In this document: piece by piece, positions 1 to 9,790 of the stretch
Position numbering within the stretch: the stretch's first letter is position 1
Layout of the letters: each line of letters begins with the position of its first letter
Source: an uncultured Fibrobacter sp.
GTDB taxonomy: Bacteria; Fibrobacterota; Fibrobacteria; Fibrobacterales; Fibrobacteraceae
NCBI GenBank assembly: GCA_934700345.1
Contig: CAKUXP010000001.1
Coordinates: 62,001 to 126,000 of the forward strand
Length of the DNA stretch: 64,000 nt
Direction: 5' to 3'
Notes under the pieces: model-generated
Database searches by the model: none
Seen by the model: the letters and a program-made list of their open reading frames with translations, nothing else
What the model was told of the DNA's origin: nothing
Translations under genes and position numbers: made by a program

Positions 1-190
1 TTTTAGATAGGCGATGCGGTAGCTTTCCTGCCAATTGCTTTTCAAGCCAATCTTCCAGTAATTGGCAGTCGGATTCTTTATCGAAAACAATTTCTTCGAT
101 TCGCGGATCGGGCTCTTGCGGAATATTGGGGATGTTTCCGTATGTACATTCGATTCCTGTAAAGTCGAGAATAAGGCTTGCGGCGATCAC
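1..190 (-). CDS. Hypothetical protein, 5' part only (runs off window start)
   Basis: A reading frame on the - strand opens with GTG at 190 and stays open for 63 codons to the window edge. The GTG is preceded by a clear GGAGG motif about four bases upstream, and that is why I chose this start; the nearby ATG is followed at once by a stop. The visible part contains an acidic stretch (residues 25-45) and an EDWLEKQL helix. I do not recognise a family. It lies directly behind the decayed ImmA/IrrE-like gene on the same strand, so it may be the last gene of that small unit. Confidence 0.4.
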   Translation of the reverse strand, partial: MIAASLILDFTGIECTYGNIPNIPQEPDPRIEEIVFDKESDCQLLEDWLEKQLAGKLPHRLSK

Positions 191-221
191 ATTTCCTCCG
201 GTCTTTTGATTTTAAAATAAG

Positions 222-458
222 TTATGCTTTCGGAGCGTATTTATCGACCAGTTCATTTAAATTCACCTTCTGTTTCATCCAGTTTTCATTGAACTCGGCT
301 TCCTTTCGCTTGCTTCGTTCGTACCGTTTCCTATCGATGTCGAAAATCGGCACTCGGTTTTGGATGTATTCCGCAGAGGTTTTTTGAGTAGGGCTTTTTC
401 TTTTTGGATCTGATTTCCCATTCGAAGTCCGGAAAAAGTTTTCCCATGATGAATTCAA
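222..458 (-). pseudogene. Possible C-terminal fragment of an unknown gene, overlapping the ImmA/IrrE relic in another frame
   Basis: An open frame of 78 codons overlaps the end of the truncated ImmA/IrrE-like frame. Its first third is only the shifted reading of that gene. The last 50 residues (a charged RKRYERSKRKEAEF helix, then NELVDKYAPKA at the C-terminus) look protein-like and end just before the ribosome binding site of the next - strand gene. I read it as a fragment left by a deletion or frameshift that removed the catalytic part of the metallopeptidase. It could also be a genuine small gene. Confidence 0.25.
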
Positions 459-579
459 AAAATCCGCATACCGGAAATTTGGTGACTTTTTCTAGACCGC
501 ATTTCCTTTTGATCATTTTCACAATCGGGCGGATTTGTTTCCTGCTGATCGGCTAGGCTTTAAAGCCGTTGAATGACAT
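331..579 (-). pseudogene. Truncated ImmA/IrrE-like metallopeptidase with an in-frame amber codon
   Basis: The frame starts with ATG at 579 behind a GAGGAG-like site and reads MSFNGFKA, then hits TAG at 555-553. The same frame then continues for about 74 codons with a sequence typical of the N-terminal domain of ImmA/IrrE (DUF955) proteins, including PISRKQI, KFPVCGFFEF and FPDFEWEI. The position of the TAG suits a former GAG (Glu) codon. The HExxH zinc-binding helix that should follow is missing, and the frame ends at 331. The upstream XRE gene fits the usual regulator-metallopeptidase pair. Family assignment is from remembered sequence pattern only; the stop codon and truncation are directly visible. 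Confidence 0.45.
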
Positions 580-628
580 GCCTTATTTTCTCCTCTTGTT
601 TAAAATCCGGTTGATTTGTTCCGCTTCG

Positions 629-937
629 TCATCCGAGATCAAGCTTTCGCGCAAAGGAAAGCACGAGGTTTCTCCGGGGGATTTGCAGCTTTCCCAGTCC
701 TATTTCGACGGAATTGTTCGTGTCGTAGAAAGCTTCTTGCAAATGGGCCTTTTCGGCTTCGTCGAGGTGGTAGATTGCGGAAATTCGATTGACCCGGTCG
801 GACGGGATCTTTCGCTTTCCGTTTTCGACGCCGGAGAGGAACGCCGGGGAGACGTCTAGCTTTTCGGCCATCTGCAGCAGAAGCTCTCCGATATCCATCC
901 GCAAGTTCCGTAAAAATTTTCCAAAAGCTGTGATCAT
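629..937 (-). CDS. XRE-family helix-turn-helix regulator
   Basis: A 102-residue protein with an N-terminal helix-turn-helix of the Cro/C1 (XRE) type: FGKFLRNLRMDIGELLLQMA, then the recognition-helix pattern SPAFLSGVENGKRKIP (residues 29-44), then a C-terminal helical extension. The ATG at 937 has GGAGA upstream. It probably binds DNA and controls its own divergent or downstream genes. The next gene on the same strand is the ImmA/IrrE-like relic; in intact pairs the protease cleaves the repressor. Its start faces the BrxA stub across a ~180-bp AT-rich spacer that could hold divergent promoters. Confidence 0.75.
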   Translation of the reverse strand: MITAFGKFLRNLRMDIGELLLQMAEKLDVSPAFLSGVENGKRKIPSDRVNRISAIYHLDEAEKAHLQEAFYDTNNSVEIGLGKLQIPRRNLVLSFARKLDLG

Positions 938-1117
938 GGCGGTTCTCCATTGTTTTCTTGTATAAGCTACACTTGCCTTGAAATTTCATTAATGGTTTTA
1001 GTTAAAAAATGAACTATTTTTGGTTTATGCTGAAAAATGGCGGGATTCGGTCACCGGCTACCCGCCTGTTCGCAGGTTTTGGTTATATTTCAACCGAGGC
1101 TGTTAGTAGATACCGAA

Positions 1118-1438
1118 ATGACCGAGGTGTTGTATAAATCTTCCCTCACGAGGGAGCCGTTTCTGTTTTACGAGATGCGCACGGTGTGCCGTCTTTTGGA
1201 CAAGGGCGTGGCGCGGGACGATATCGTCGAAACCTTCGAGAAGCAAAACCTGTTCCAATACCCGACGGAAAAGTCGGTACGGCGCATGGCGAAGGCCTGC
1301 CTTGCGCGGGTAGGCTGCTCTGGCGCTTATGAAAATAGCTTCTTAGGATTGGATTTCCAATTTCCAGGAAATACGAAAACCGTACTCGAAAAGCGAAGTG
1401 TAATTCCTCACTTTTCTTATATTGTTGTGCGCGTATAG
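1118..1438 (+). pseudogene. brxA: BrxA (DUF1819) stub from a BREX-type system
   Basis: From ATG 1118 the first ~65 residues match the BrxA/DUF1819 N-terminus: SLTREPFLFYEMRTVCRLL, then NLFQYPTEKSVRRMAKACL. BrxA is normally about 200 residues. Here the match ends near residue 66 and is followed by about 40 unrelated residues that run into the spacer before the helicase gene. An upstream extension to 1037 is possible, but its sequence is unlike the family. I interpret this as the 5' remainder of a brxA gene left when the helicase-methylase locus was joined here, or when most of a BREX locus was lost. A short functional protein is less likely. Confidence 0.6.
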
Positions 1439-1449
1439 GACGTTTTTTT

Positions 1450-4400
1450 ATGGCGCAGAATGTATTTAGTTATCGCAATGCGGTTGTCAATGAGTATAGC
1501 CGCTTCTCGCGCAGTTTTACGAAGATTTCGGCGGATGATATCAAGAAAGTCGTCGATGCGGAGTACGCCAATGGCCGCTATTGGCCGGATCCGTTAATCC
1601 AGATTAATCCGAATTACCAGACTAGTGCCTCAATTGACAAGCTTTGTGACGAAGGCGAACTGTCTCCTAGATGCCGTGACATATTCAAGGTTGGCAAGGA
1701 TAACGAGGGGTTAGGCGGCAAGCCGATGTCCCTATACCAGCACCAAATGCACGCCATATCGCTTGCCAAGGAACATCAAAGTTTTGTTGTCACGACGGGT
1801 ACCGGCTCAGGCAAAAGTCTTTCCTTTTTCATTCCTATCGTGGACTCTCTCTTGCGTGCGAAGGAACTGGACAAGACTCCGCATACACGCGCCATCATCA
1901 TCTATCCGATGAACGCCTTGGCCAATAGCCAGATGGAGGAAATCAACAAGTTCCGTCTTGGATGTGAAGGCATGTTCACCGTTGCTAGGTACACCGGTCA
2001 GGAGTCCGCCGATGAACGAAAGCGCATAGCAGGCAATCCGCCGGACATATTGCTCACGAACTATATGATGATGGAACTGATCCTGACTCGTGGTTCCGAT
2101 GTCGATAAGGCCGTCATGGCGCATTGTGACGGATTGCAGTTTCTCGTACTGGACGAATTGCATACTTACCGTGGACGACAAGGTGCCGATGTAGCCTTGC
2201 TTGTACGCCGCCTACGTCGTGAGACTAAGGCTGATAATCTAATCTGCATCGGAACATCGGCGACTATGGATAACACCGGAACCGAGGATGACCAGAACCG
2301 AGCCGTGGCATCGGTGGCGTCTAAACTGTTCGGTGCCGAAATCCCGCCGTCGAACGTCATTACCGAAACGCTGGCTCAAGCGACGGATGAACACTTAAAT
2401 CTGGATAAGGTAAGGCCGCTTCTGAGTGCGCGTATCGCAAAGGGTGTAACCCCGTTTACGTCCTTAGATGAGTTTCGGAATGATCCGTTGTCGGTTTGGG
2501 TAGAACTGACGCTCGGTATTGACAAACCGGCTGTAGGCAAGGCCAAAAGAGCGAAGCCTATTACGCTTCGTATGGCGGCTGAAAAACTTGCCAAAGATGC
2601 GGACGTGTCTTTGAATAGCGCCTTGGGTGCCTTGCAGGATTACCTGATGGCGGCCCATGCCCTGACCAACCCTAATGGCCGTAAACCGTTTGCCTTCAAA
2701 CTGCACCAGTTCATCAGTGGCCCCGGTAGCGTACTGTGTACCCTCGAACCCGAAGGCAAACGCCGTGTGACTCTCGATGCCCAGGTTTATGCCCCTGGCT
2801 GTGATGGAGTAAGACTTTTCAATGCTCACTTCTGTCGTGAATGTGGCAAAGAGTTCTTTCCGGTCCGTTTCAATGATGAACGCAAGGTGTTCGAACCTCG
2901 CGATATCGGCGAGGTTCCGACGGAAGACAACAGCGATTTTAACGGCTTTCTTGTTCCGAAGAAGGTTGGTTTCAAGTTCCAGACTACAGATGACCTGCCT
3001 GAAAGTTGGTGGGAGCCGGGCAAGGACGGCTATCCGAGAGTCCGCAAAAACTACGCTCCGTTCCAACCGGTTCCGATGTATGTTCAGGCAGACGGTACTC
3101 GCGATATCGAAAAGAAGCCGAATAATACCGAGTTCTGGTATATTCCAGGCAAGGTCCGTTTCTGCCCATGTTGCGGTCACGAATACAAACTGTTTGGTAC
3201 TGACCGTAACAGGCTTATTGGTTTGAGCGGTGAAGGTCGTTCATCGGCAACCACTGTACTTACGCTGGCCGTACTTAACCAGCTGTTCCGCGATAATCCC
3301 TATGGCAAGGATGTTGGCGATAACGATGTCCGCAAGATGCTAGGCTTTACCGACAACCGCCAGGATGCGGCATTACAGGCCGGGCATTTTAACGATTTCG
3401 TTTACACCGTGACGCTCCGATCCGCATTGCTTGGCGCGATGGAGCAGCATGGCGGCGTATTGTCGTACGAACAACTTTCCGGTGCCGTATTCGCGACTCT
3501 GGGTTTTGATTCGCGCAATAAGGAAGTGCTCAAGGAATACATGGTCAATCCGAAGATAGACCAGCCTAATGCACTCGAAAATGTCAAGAACGAGGCTAAG
3601 TTTATTCTCGGTTACCGTCTGATGAAGGATTTGGCCTCTGGCTGGTACAACAACAATCCGCCGCTCGAAATGTTGGGAATGCTCCACATTGAGTACAAGG
3701 GATTGCGTGAACTTTGTGGCGACGACAACCGATTTGCAAGCTGTGATGAACTGGCTTGCTTGACTCAGGCCAAGAGGTTAGAGTTTTATCATATCTTGTT
3801 CCAGATAATGAAGGCTCAGCTCTGCGTGGATTCATTCTATCTGAACAGAAGTGAACAGCAGAAGGTTCTGGAATCGTCCTATCTTGACCTACTTGAAAAG
3901 TGGGGTTTCGCCTATAACGAGAAACCCGATGGTTTCAACTATGTTGACGATTCCGGCAGAAAGCAGGCTCGTGGCACTGGAAAACGAGACTATACGACGG
4001 TATCGTTGGCTCAGACCTCCCAGATTTCTAGGGCAATTAAGAACTCTGGTATATGGTCCGGAACACCGGCTGAAGCCAAGATTAAGGCGAAGAGGAGTGC
4101 AGACCTGATTCGCGGAGTTGTCGTAACCGCATTCGAGATTGCCCGATCCGCCGATATCGTCCACCGGACTCCGGATGGCTGGCAGTTACACGCCAATGCT
4201 ATGGAATGGCATTCTGGTCGAAACCCGGATGTTTCTAACACCGGTATCCGAGACAATGAATACTTCGGAGCGGTCTATAGGAACGTCAAGGATGCGCTTG
4301 TACAGTCTGCAATCGACAATCAAAGCTGCTATGTCTTTGATTACAGCGCCCATGAACATACAGCCCAGGTGGATGCTCAAGACCGCAAGAAATTAGAGCG

Positions 4401-6786
4401 TCAGTTCCGGTTCACTAGGAAGGATATCGAGGAATGGCACCTGGACAATCCGGGGATTGAGCTGAAGCGCTTGCCGGTTCTCTACTGTTCTCCTACGATG
4501 GAGCTGGGTGTCGATATCTCCAGCCTGAACACAGTCTATATGCGTAATGTGCCGCCCACGGCGAGCAACTATGCCCAGCGTAGTGGACGTGCGGGTCGAT
4601 CCGGTCAACCGGCTCTGGTGATTACCTATAGCTCCTCTATGAGTCCCCACGACCAGTGGTTCTTTGAGAAGCGAACCGATATGGTGTCTGGTATCGTGAA
4701 TGCTCCGACGCTCGATATCACGAACAAGGACTTGATAACGAGCCATATTCACGCAGTCTGGCTTCAGGAACTCGATTACGGCTTGGGTCAGAGCATCTAT
4801 GATAACGTGATGGATCCGGAATCCGGCTTGCGCCTTGAAATTCGAAAAGATCTACTGGAACGGATTAACGACGAAAGCGTAAAACAGGCTGCGAAAAAGG
4901 AAGCCAAGAACGTCTTGGCCGATGTTCGCAAGGCTCTGTCCGAAGACGAACAGAAACAGCCGTGGATCCAGGATGACTACGTCGATAAGGTCATTGACGA
5001 TGTCGCCAAGGATTTTAACGCCGCTTTTGATAGTTGGCGCACATTATTGCGGTCTATCAAGAAACAGATGTCCGATTCCGATAAGATAGTCCAGAGTCTC
5101 AGCATTACCGCCATCGAGCGTGAACGCGCCAAGAGACGCTACTTCGATGCCAGCCAGCAACTGAATGTCTTGATTGGTAAATCCGCCAACAAGAACAATG
5201 ATTTTTACCCGTATCGCTATCTGGCAAGCCAGGGCTTCCTTCCGGGGTATGATTTCCCGCGCCTTCCGCTGATGGCGTGGATTCCGTCGGTCAGGGGCAA
5301 TCTCGCCGGTAAGAAGGATGATGCCGGTTCCATGGTAAGCCGTCCGCGCTTCCTTGCCATATCCGAATTTGGCCCTCAGAGCATCATTTACCACGAAGGT
5401 CGTCGATATAAGGTATTCAAGGCGAAGCTGAACTCCGGTAATGGTCAGGCGACGGCAACGGATAAACTTGCCACCCAGACAATGGTGATTTGCGACCGTT
5501 GCGGCTATGGGCACGTGAGCGTGAATGCTGAATGCTGCGAAAAGTGCGGACAATCGCTTGCCGCCGGAACGGCGATCGATTCGCTCTACAAGATCGAGAC
5601 AGTAGAAACCAAACCCAGTACGCGGATCTCGGCAAACGAGGAGGAACGCCTTCGCAAGGGGTATGACCTTCAGACGGTTTATCGCTTTGCCAGTGACAAG
5701 GGTATTCTTTGCTATAACCAGTCGAAGATGATGCTGGACGGCGATTGTGTCGGTGAACTGACGTATGGTCCGAATGCCAAGTTGTGGATGCTTAATCTCG
5801 GTTGGCGCAAGCGCAAGAATATGTCTGTGAAGGGTTTTGATATCAACCCGATGACGGGCCGCTGGGAAACCGACCCCGGCGATACGGATGCGCTGGATCA
5901 AGATGATAAGGAAAATTCCAAGGTACAGCCGCAACGTATTGTTCCTTTTGTCGAAGACACAAAGAACATTCTGGTCTATGAACCCAAGCGAGGCTTGCTT
6001 GATACGGCTCCCTATTCGCAAACAACAATGGCGACGGTAGCCTCCGCACTACAGCGTGCCATCGAAGAAGAGTTCCAGATCGAACAGTCCGAACTCTCTG
6101 TAAAGCAGATGCCGAACGAGAAGGAATGCACAAGTCTACTCTTCTACGAGGCCTCCGAAGGCGGTGCCGGCGTATTGACGGAACTGTTGCGTAATTCCAC
6201 GGCTATGGCGCGTATAGCTCGCCGTGCGCTCTCGATTATGCACTTTTCATGGAATAGTGCTGCAGAAGACCCGAGCCGAGGACCTTCGCCCAAGTCTGTC
6301 AATGAACTGAATGATCTTGAACAGACAAAACCGCTTGAAGTACGCTGCGTGGCAGGGTGCTACAGATGCCTATTGAGCTACTATAACCAGCCCCAGCATA
6401 GCGTCATTGACCGTCATGACGAAGACGCGCTCAAGATTTTGGTCGAACTCGCTAACGCTACGGCTGAAAAAGTTGAAACTCAAGCACAGGCGACCGTCCG
6501 CGAAGATGAATACGCGAAGTCGCTCGACGACATTCTGGATTCGATTTTCTGCGTAAAGCCGGATGCCTATAACAAGGCTATCAATAGCGGATCCTATATG
6601 GTTTTGGCGTTGTGGAAGACTTCGCGTCTGGTGCTCTTGGCAGAAGAACCGGAGGATTCCTTGCGAAAGTATCTTGATGCTAAGGGATATCGCTTTATCG
6701 TTATCGGCAATACCCCGGAAGAATGGGAACGTGCCATAATGCAGAATAGGAACAAGTTCCCCGGTTGCGATACTGACGAACTCTAA
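1450..6786 (+). CDS. Large DEAD/DEAH helicase with DUF1998-type C-terminus (defence helicase)
   Basis: A 1778-residue superfamily 2 helicase. Visible motifs are Walker A TGTGSGKS (116-123), DELH (235-238), SAT (270-272) and motif VI QRSGRAGRSG (about 1041-1050). Cys pairs occur near 460 (CRECG), 571 (CPCCG), 1347-1366 (CDRCG and CEKCG), with a final CVAGCYRC near 1633. The last is the hallmark of DUF1998 (MZB) helicases such as MrfA, DruE and the DISARM DrmA/DrmB pair. Its length is close to DrmA plus DrmB joined together. ATG 1450 follows a T-run without a strong ribosome site. The SNF2 helicase gene follows after 25 bp. Likely role: ATP-driven DNA translocation or unwinding in phage defence. 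The exact system type is inference. Confidence 0.85.
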   Translation: MAQNVFSYRNAVVNEYSRFSRSFTKISADDIKKVVDAEYANGRYWPDPLIQINPNYQTSASIDKLCDEGELSPRCRDIFKVGKDNEGLGGKPMSLYQHQMHAISLAKEHQSFVVTTGTGSGKSLSFFIPIVDSLLRAKELDKTPHTRAIIIYPMNALANSQMEEINKFRLGCEGMFTVARYTGQESADERKRIAGNPPDILLTNYMMMELILTRGSDVDKAVMAHCDGLQFLVLDELHTYRGRQGADVALLVRRLRRETKADNLICIGTSATMDNTGTEDDQNRAVASVASKLFGAEIPPSNVITETLAQATDEHLNLDKVRPLLSARIAKGVTPFTSLDEFRNDPLSVWVELTLGIDKPAVGKAKRAKPITLRMAAEKLAKDADVSLNSALGALQDYLMAAHALTNPNGRKPFAFKLHQFISGPGSVLCTLEPEGKRRVTLDAQVYAPGCDGVRLFNAHFCRECGKEFFPVRFNDERKVFEPRDIGEVPTEDNSDFNGFLVPKKVGFKFQTTDDLPESWWEPGKDGYPRVRKNYAPFQPVPMYVQADGTRDIEKKPNNTEFWYIPGKVRFCPCCGHEYKLFGTDRNRLIGLSGEGRSSATTVLTLAVLNQLFRDNPYGKDVGDNDVRKMLGFTDNRQDAALQAGHFNDFVYTVTLRSALLGAMEQHGGVLSYEQLSGAVFATLGFDSRNKEVLKEYMVNPKIDQPNALENVKNEAKFILGYRLMKDLASGWYNNNPPLEMLGMLHIEYKGLRELCGDDNRFASCDELACLTQAKRLEFYHILFQIMKAQLCVDSFYLNRSEQQKVLESSYLDLLEKWGFAYNEKPDGFNYVDDSGRKQARGTGKRDYTTVSLAQTSQISRAIKNSGIWSGTPAEAKIKAKRSADLIRGVVVTAFEIARSADIVHRTPDGWQLHANAMEWHSGRNPDVSNTGIRDNEYFGAVYRNVKDALVQSAIDNQSCYVFDYSAHEHTAQVDAQDRKKLERQFRFTRKDIEEWHLDNPGIELKRLPVLYCSPTMELGVDISSLNTVYMRNVPPTASNYAQRSGRAGRSGQPALVITYSSSMSPHDQWFFEKRTDMVSGIVNAPTLDITNKDLITSHIHAVWLQELDYGLGQSIYDNVMDPESGLRLEIRKDLLERINDESVKQAAKKEAKNVLADVRKALSEDEQKQPWIQDDYVDKVIDDVAKDFNAAFDSWRTLLRSIKKQMSDSDKIVQSLSITAIERERAKRRYFDASQQLNVLIGKSANKNNDFYPYRYLASQGFLPGYDFPRLPLMAWIPSVRGNLAGKKDDAGSMVSRPRFLAISEFGPQSIIYHEGRRYKVFKAKLNSGNGQATATDKLATQTMVICDRCGYGHVSVNAECCEKCGQSLAAGTAIDSLYKIETVETKPSTRISANEEERLRKGYDLQTVYRFASDKGILCYNQSKMMLDGDCVGELTYGPNAKLWMLNLGWRKRKNMSVKGFDINPMTGRWETDPGDTDALDQDDKENSKVQPQRIVPFVEDTKNILVYEPKRGLLDTAPYSQTTMATVASALQRAIEEEFQIEQSELSVKQMPNEKECTSLLFYEASEGGAGVLTELLRNSTAMARIARRALSIMHFSWNSAAEDPSRGPSPKSVNELNDLEQTKPLEVRCVAGCYRCLLSYYNQPQHSVIDRHDEDALKILVELANATAEKVETQAQATVREDEYAKSLDDILDSIFCVKPDAYNKAINSGSYMVLALWKTSRLVLLAEEPEDSLRKYLDAKGYRFIVIGNTPEEWERAIMQNRNKFPGCDTDEL

Positions 6787-6811
6787 CTTTTGATTGATTG
6801 AAGGATTTAAG

Positions 6812-9691
6812 ATGGCTGATACTGTGACTTACCCTTTAGGCTCCCTTGTCAAAGTGCGTGGACGCGAATGGGTCGTGGAACCCTGCGACTTGAAGGATTG
6901 CATCAAGCTTCGTCCGCTTGGAGGAACCGACGACGAAACCCAGGTTATCATGCCGTCCATCGAGGATACGAAACTTGAAAGTGCCGTATTCCCGGCTCCG
7001 AATACGACCGATATCGGACGTTTTGAATCCGCCAAGCTGCTCCGTGATGCCCTGAAGCTAAAGCTCACGAATGCCGCCGGGCCGTTCCGCAGTTTTGGTT
7101 ATTTGGCCTTTGAACCGCGAAGCTACCAGCTGGTTCCGCTCCTGATGGCGCTAAAAATGCCTGTTGTGCGCTTGCTGATTGCCGATGACGTAGGTATCGG
7201 TAAGACGATTGAAGCTGGGCTCATCGTGAAAGAACTCTACGAACGAGGTGAAATCTCCAAGTTTGTCGTTCTTTGCCCGCCTCATCTGGTGACTCAGTGG
7301 GTGACGGAACTCAAGGAACACTTCAATATCGATGCTGTCGGTATTACGGCGCGTTCTATTGCTAACCTCGAAAAGGAGGTCAGCAAGACGGAACAGTTCT
7401 TCGAACACTACCCGGCGGCGGTCATTTCGCTGGACTATATCAAGAGCGACACTCACCGCGACTGGTTTAAGACCCATATCGACGATGCCATGTTGGTGGT
7501 CGATGAAGCTCATACCTGTTGCGTGGGCGGTGGCCGTCAGTTGCGATTCTCCCTGTTGCAGGACTTGGCTGCGAACGAGGAACGCCATATCATCCTCTTG
7601 ACGGCAACGCCGCATTCCGGCGACGAACACGCCTTCAACAACCTTCTTTTGCTATTGAAAAAGGATTATGCCGGGCTTGACGACCTGTCTGTGGACCATT
7701 CTTCCAGCGAAAAGATGAAACTCCGTGAGGACTTGGGCCGTCATCTGGTGCAGCGTCGCCGAATTGACGTGATGAACTATCCCGGCAAGGCCGCTTTCCC
7801 TGACCGCAAGACCAAGGAAATCACCTACAGGCTGACGGGTGAATGGGGCGACTTTTTTAACGAGGTCCGCGAATACTGCGTGGATATTGCGAATAGGGCC
7901 GAAATTACCGACGGATTCAAGGGTCGAATGATGTGGTATGCGACGCTCGCTTTGTTGCGTTGCATATCCTCTAGTCCGCTTGCCGCCAAAAGTGCCCTTA
8001 CGACTCGACTGAATCGCATCGAAGAGAATGCCAAGCTGGCCGAAGAAACCGCTGAAAACGCCGCACTTCTGGAAGGCTACATTACAGAAACCTACGACGG
8101 CGAAGACGATACAGAAGCCAACGACCAGTTTGTAAGCCCGGTTCTGGAAGATTCCGAAGCGGTCAAGCGCCTGATAGCGAAGGCCGAATCCCTGAGAGGC
8201 AAGATTGAAGATCCGAAGTTCAAGTGTCTTGCCAAACATCTTGACGACATGCTCAAGATGTTGAAGAAGTCGGGCGACAGTTACCGCCCGGTCATTTTCT
8301 GCAAGTATATCGCGACGGCGCACTATGTAGCCGACCAGCTCAAGGCTGAGTTCCCCAAGTGCAGCGTCGCATGCGTTACCGGTGAACTTACTAATGAGGA
8401 ACGCGAAGAACAGGTCCTTGAACTCTCGGAATCCGATTCGCCGATTCTCGTGGCGACGGACTGCCTATCCGAAGGTATCAACCTTCAGGACTACTTCAAC
8501 GCCGTCGTTCATTACGATTTGGCGTGGAACCCGACTCGTCACGAACAGCGCGAAGGCCGTGTGGACCGTTTCGGTCAACAGTGCAAGGATGTCTGGTGTA
8601 CCATGCTTTATGGTGCCGACAATCCGGTGGACGGTTTGATTTTCAATGTAATCCTCCGCAAGGCCGAAAAGATCAAGGAAGACCTTGGTATTTCTGTTCC
8701 GGTCCCAGAAGACAACGGCAATATTCGCGTGGCACTTGTGAAGGCGGCTCTGCTCAAGAAGTACGTGGCAACCGATAAAAACGGTCAGCTTGAACTTGAT
8801 TTTAGCGAAGAGCTTGCCATTGACGTGAACCGTGTGGAACGGAACTGGCAACGCGCCATCGACAAGGAACGCCGCAACCGCACCATTTTCAGCCAACAGT
8901 CCCTCAAGCCCGAAGAAATCATGCCGGAATGGAACAAAACGAAGGATGCCCTTGGCGACTCCGAAGACGTGCAGAAGTTCTTCGAGGTGGCGACGACGCG
9001 CCTGAACGCGGCGAAGGAACGCGCTTCGGAGCATGCCTTTACCCTCGATGTCAAGACATTGCCTCTCGAAATCCGTAGCCAGCTCTCGGCGTCTTTCCCC
9101 AAGAAGGACCTGAAAAAGCCTCTGAAAATATCGTTTGCGTATCCGCCGCCGCAAGGCTATGCCTTTATTCACCGCACGAATCCTATCGTGGAGAGCCTGT
9201 CCAATTATCTGTTAGAAGGCGCTCTTTCTGGCAAGAACGATATTGCGGCTCGTTCGGGTGCCTATGAATCGGATGCTGTAGGCGAATTAACCGCCATTTA
9301 CTTGCTCCGTGTCCGCTACCAGTTGCGCAATACCGGTAAGAATACCCCCAAATTGATGATGGCTGAAGAGGCCGTGGCGGTGGCTGTCAATCTGGTTGGT
9401 GAGCCTCGAATTCTTGAAAATGGCGACGTAAACGCATTGCTCGAAGAAAGTCCGACAGGAAATCTTGACGAGTCCGTTATCCGAGACAATGTGGCTCGGG
9501 CGCTTGATTTTTACCGGGGTAATTTCCAGCTTTTTGCAAACCTTGCTCAAAAACGTGGAGCCGTGCTGTCCGAAGATCACTCGCGGGTCCGTTCGGCTAG
9601 CGCCCAGCGTTACGGTTCAGTGACTGTGGAACCGTGCCTACCGGTTGACTTGATTGGATGCTACGTGCTCGTTCCCGGAGACGACCTATAA
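6812..9691 (+). CDS. SNF2/HepA-type helicase (DrmD- or BrxHII-like)
   Basis: A 959-residue SNF2-family ATPase. The start is taken at ATG 6812 because AAGGA lies six bases upstream; a TTG 18 bases earlier is less likely. Motifs: DDVGIGKT (125-132), DEAH (231-234), LLTATPHSGDEH (near 265), and a C-terminal helicase lobe with EGINLQ (about 555) and HEQREGRVDRFGQ (about 575-588). This is the HepA/RapA-like group found as DrmD in class 1 DISARM and BrxHII in BREX type 3. About 350 C-terminal residues have no domain I can name. It sits between the DUF1998 helicase and the ATPase-methyltransferase pair, on the same strand. Confidence 0.85.
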   Translation: MADTVTYPLGSLVKVRGREWVVEPCDLKDCIKLRPLGGTDDETQVIMPSIEDTKLESAVFPAPNTTDIGRFESAKLLRDALKLKLTNAAGPFRSFGYLAFEPRSYQLVPLLMALKMPVVRLLIADDVGIGKTIEAGLIVKELYERGEISKFVVLCPPHLVTQWVTELKEHFNIDAVGITARSIANLEKEVSKTEQFFEHYPAAVISLDYIKSDTHRDWFKTHIDDAMLVVDEAHTCCVGGGRQLRFSLLQDLAANEERHIILLTATPHSGDEHAFNNLLLLLKKDYAGLDDLSVDHSSSEKMKLREDLGRHLVQRRRIDVMNYPGKAAFPDRKTKEITYRLTGEWGDFFNEVREYCVDIANRAEITDGFKGRMMWYATLALLRCISSSPLAAKSALTTRLNRIEENAKLAEETAENAALLEGYITETYDGEDDTEANDQFVSPVLEDSEAVKRLIAKAESLRGKIEDPKFKCLAKHLDDMLKMLKKSGDSYRPVIFCKYIATAHYVADQLKAEFPKCSVACVTGELTNEEREEQVLELSESDSPILVATDCLSEGINLQDYFNAVVHYDLAWNPTRHEQREGRVDRFGQQCKDVWCTMLYGADNPVDGLIFNVILRKAEKIKEDLGISVPVPEDNGNIRVALVKAALLKKYVATDKNGQLELDFSEELAIDVNRVERNWQRAIDKERRNRTIFSQQSLKPEEIMPEWNKTKDALGDSEDVQKFFEVATTRLNAAKERASEHAFTLDVKTLPLEIRSQLSASFPKKDLKKPLKISFAYPPPQGYAFIHRTNPIVESLSNYLLEGALSGKNDIAARSGAYESDAVGELTAIYLLRVRYQLRNTGKNTPKLMMAEEAVAVAVNLVGEPRILENGDVNALLEESPTGNLDESVIRDNVARALDFYRGNFQLFANLAQKRGAVLSEDHSRVRSASAQRYGSVTVEPCLPVDLIGCYVLVPGDDL

Positions 9692-9723
9692 TGACCTATG
9701 GCGAGTCTTTTTTTATTATATTA

Positions 9724-9765
9724 TGACTGAATTCTTTTGCCATTTTTGGCGTAACTTTTCAGTCA
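9724..9765. promoter_or_regulatory. Perfect 8-bp inverted repeat between the helicase and ATPase genes
   Basis: TGACTGAA (9724-9731) is repeated as TTCAGTCA (9758-9765). Between them lies a short inner hairpin (GCCA/TGGC around TTTT). The preceding 25 bases are very AT-rich (TTTTTTTATTATATTATG). It could be an operator for the downstream ATPase-methyltransferase pair or a weak terminator for the helicase genes. Confidence 0.35.
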
Positions 9766-9790
9766 AGGCATCGCTAGGATGGAGGCGTTA

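Noticed and set aside
1450..6786. Calling the large helicase DruE of a Druantia system
   Set aside because: The other Druantia genes are absent, and the SNF2 and adenine methylase neighbours fit DISARM/BREX-like systems better.
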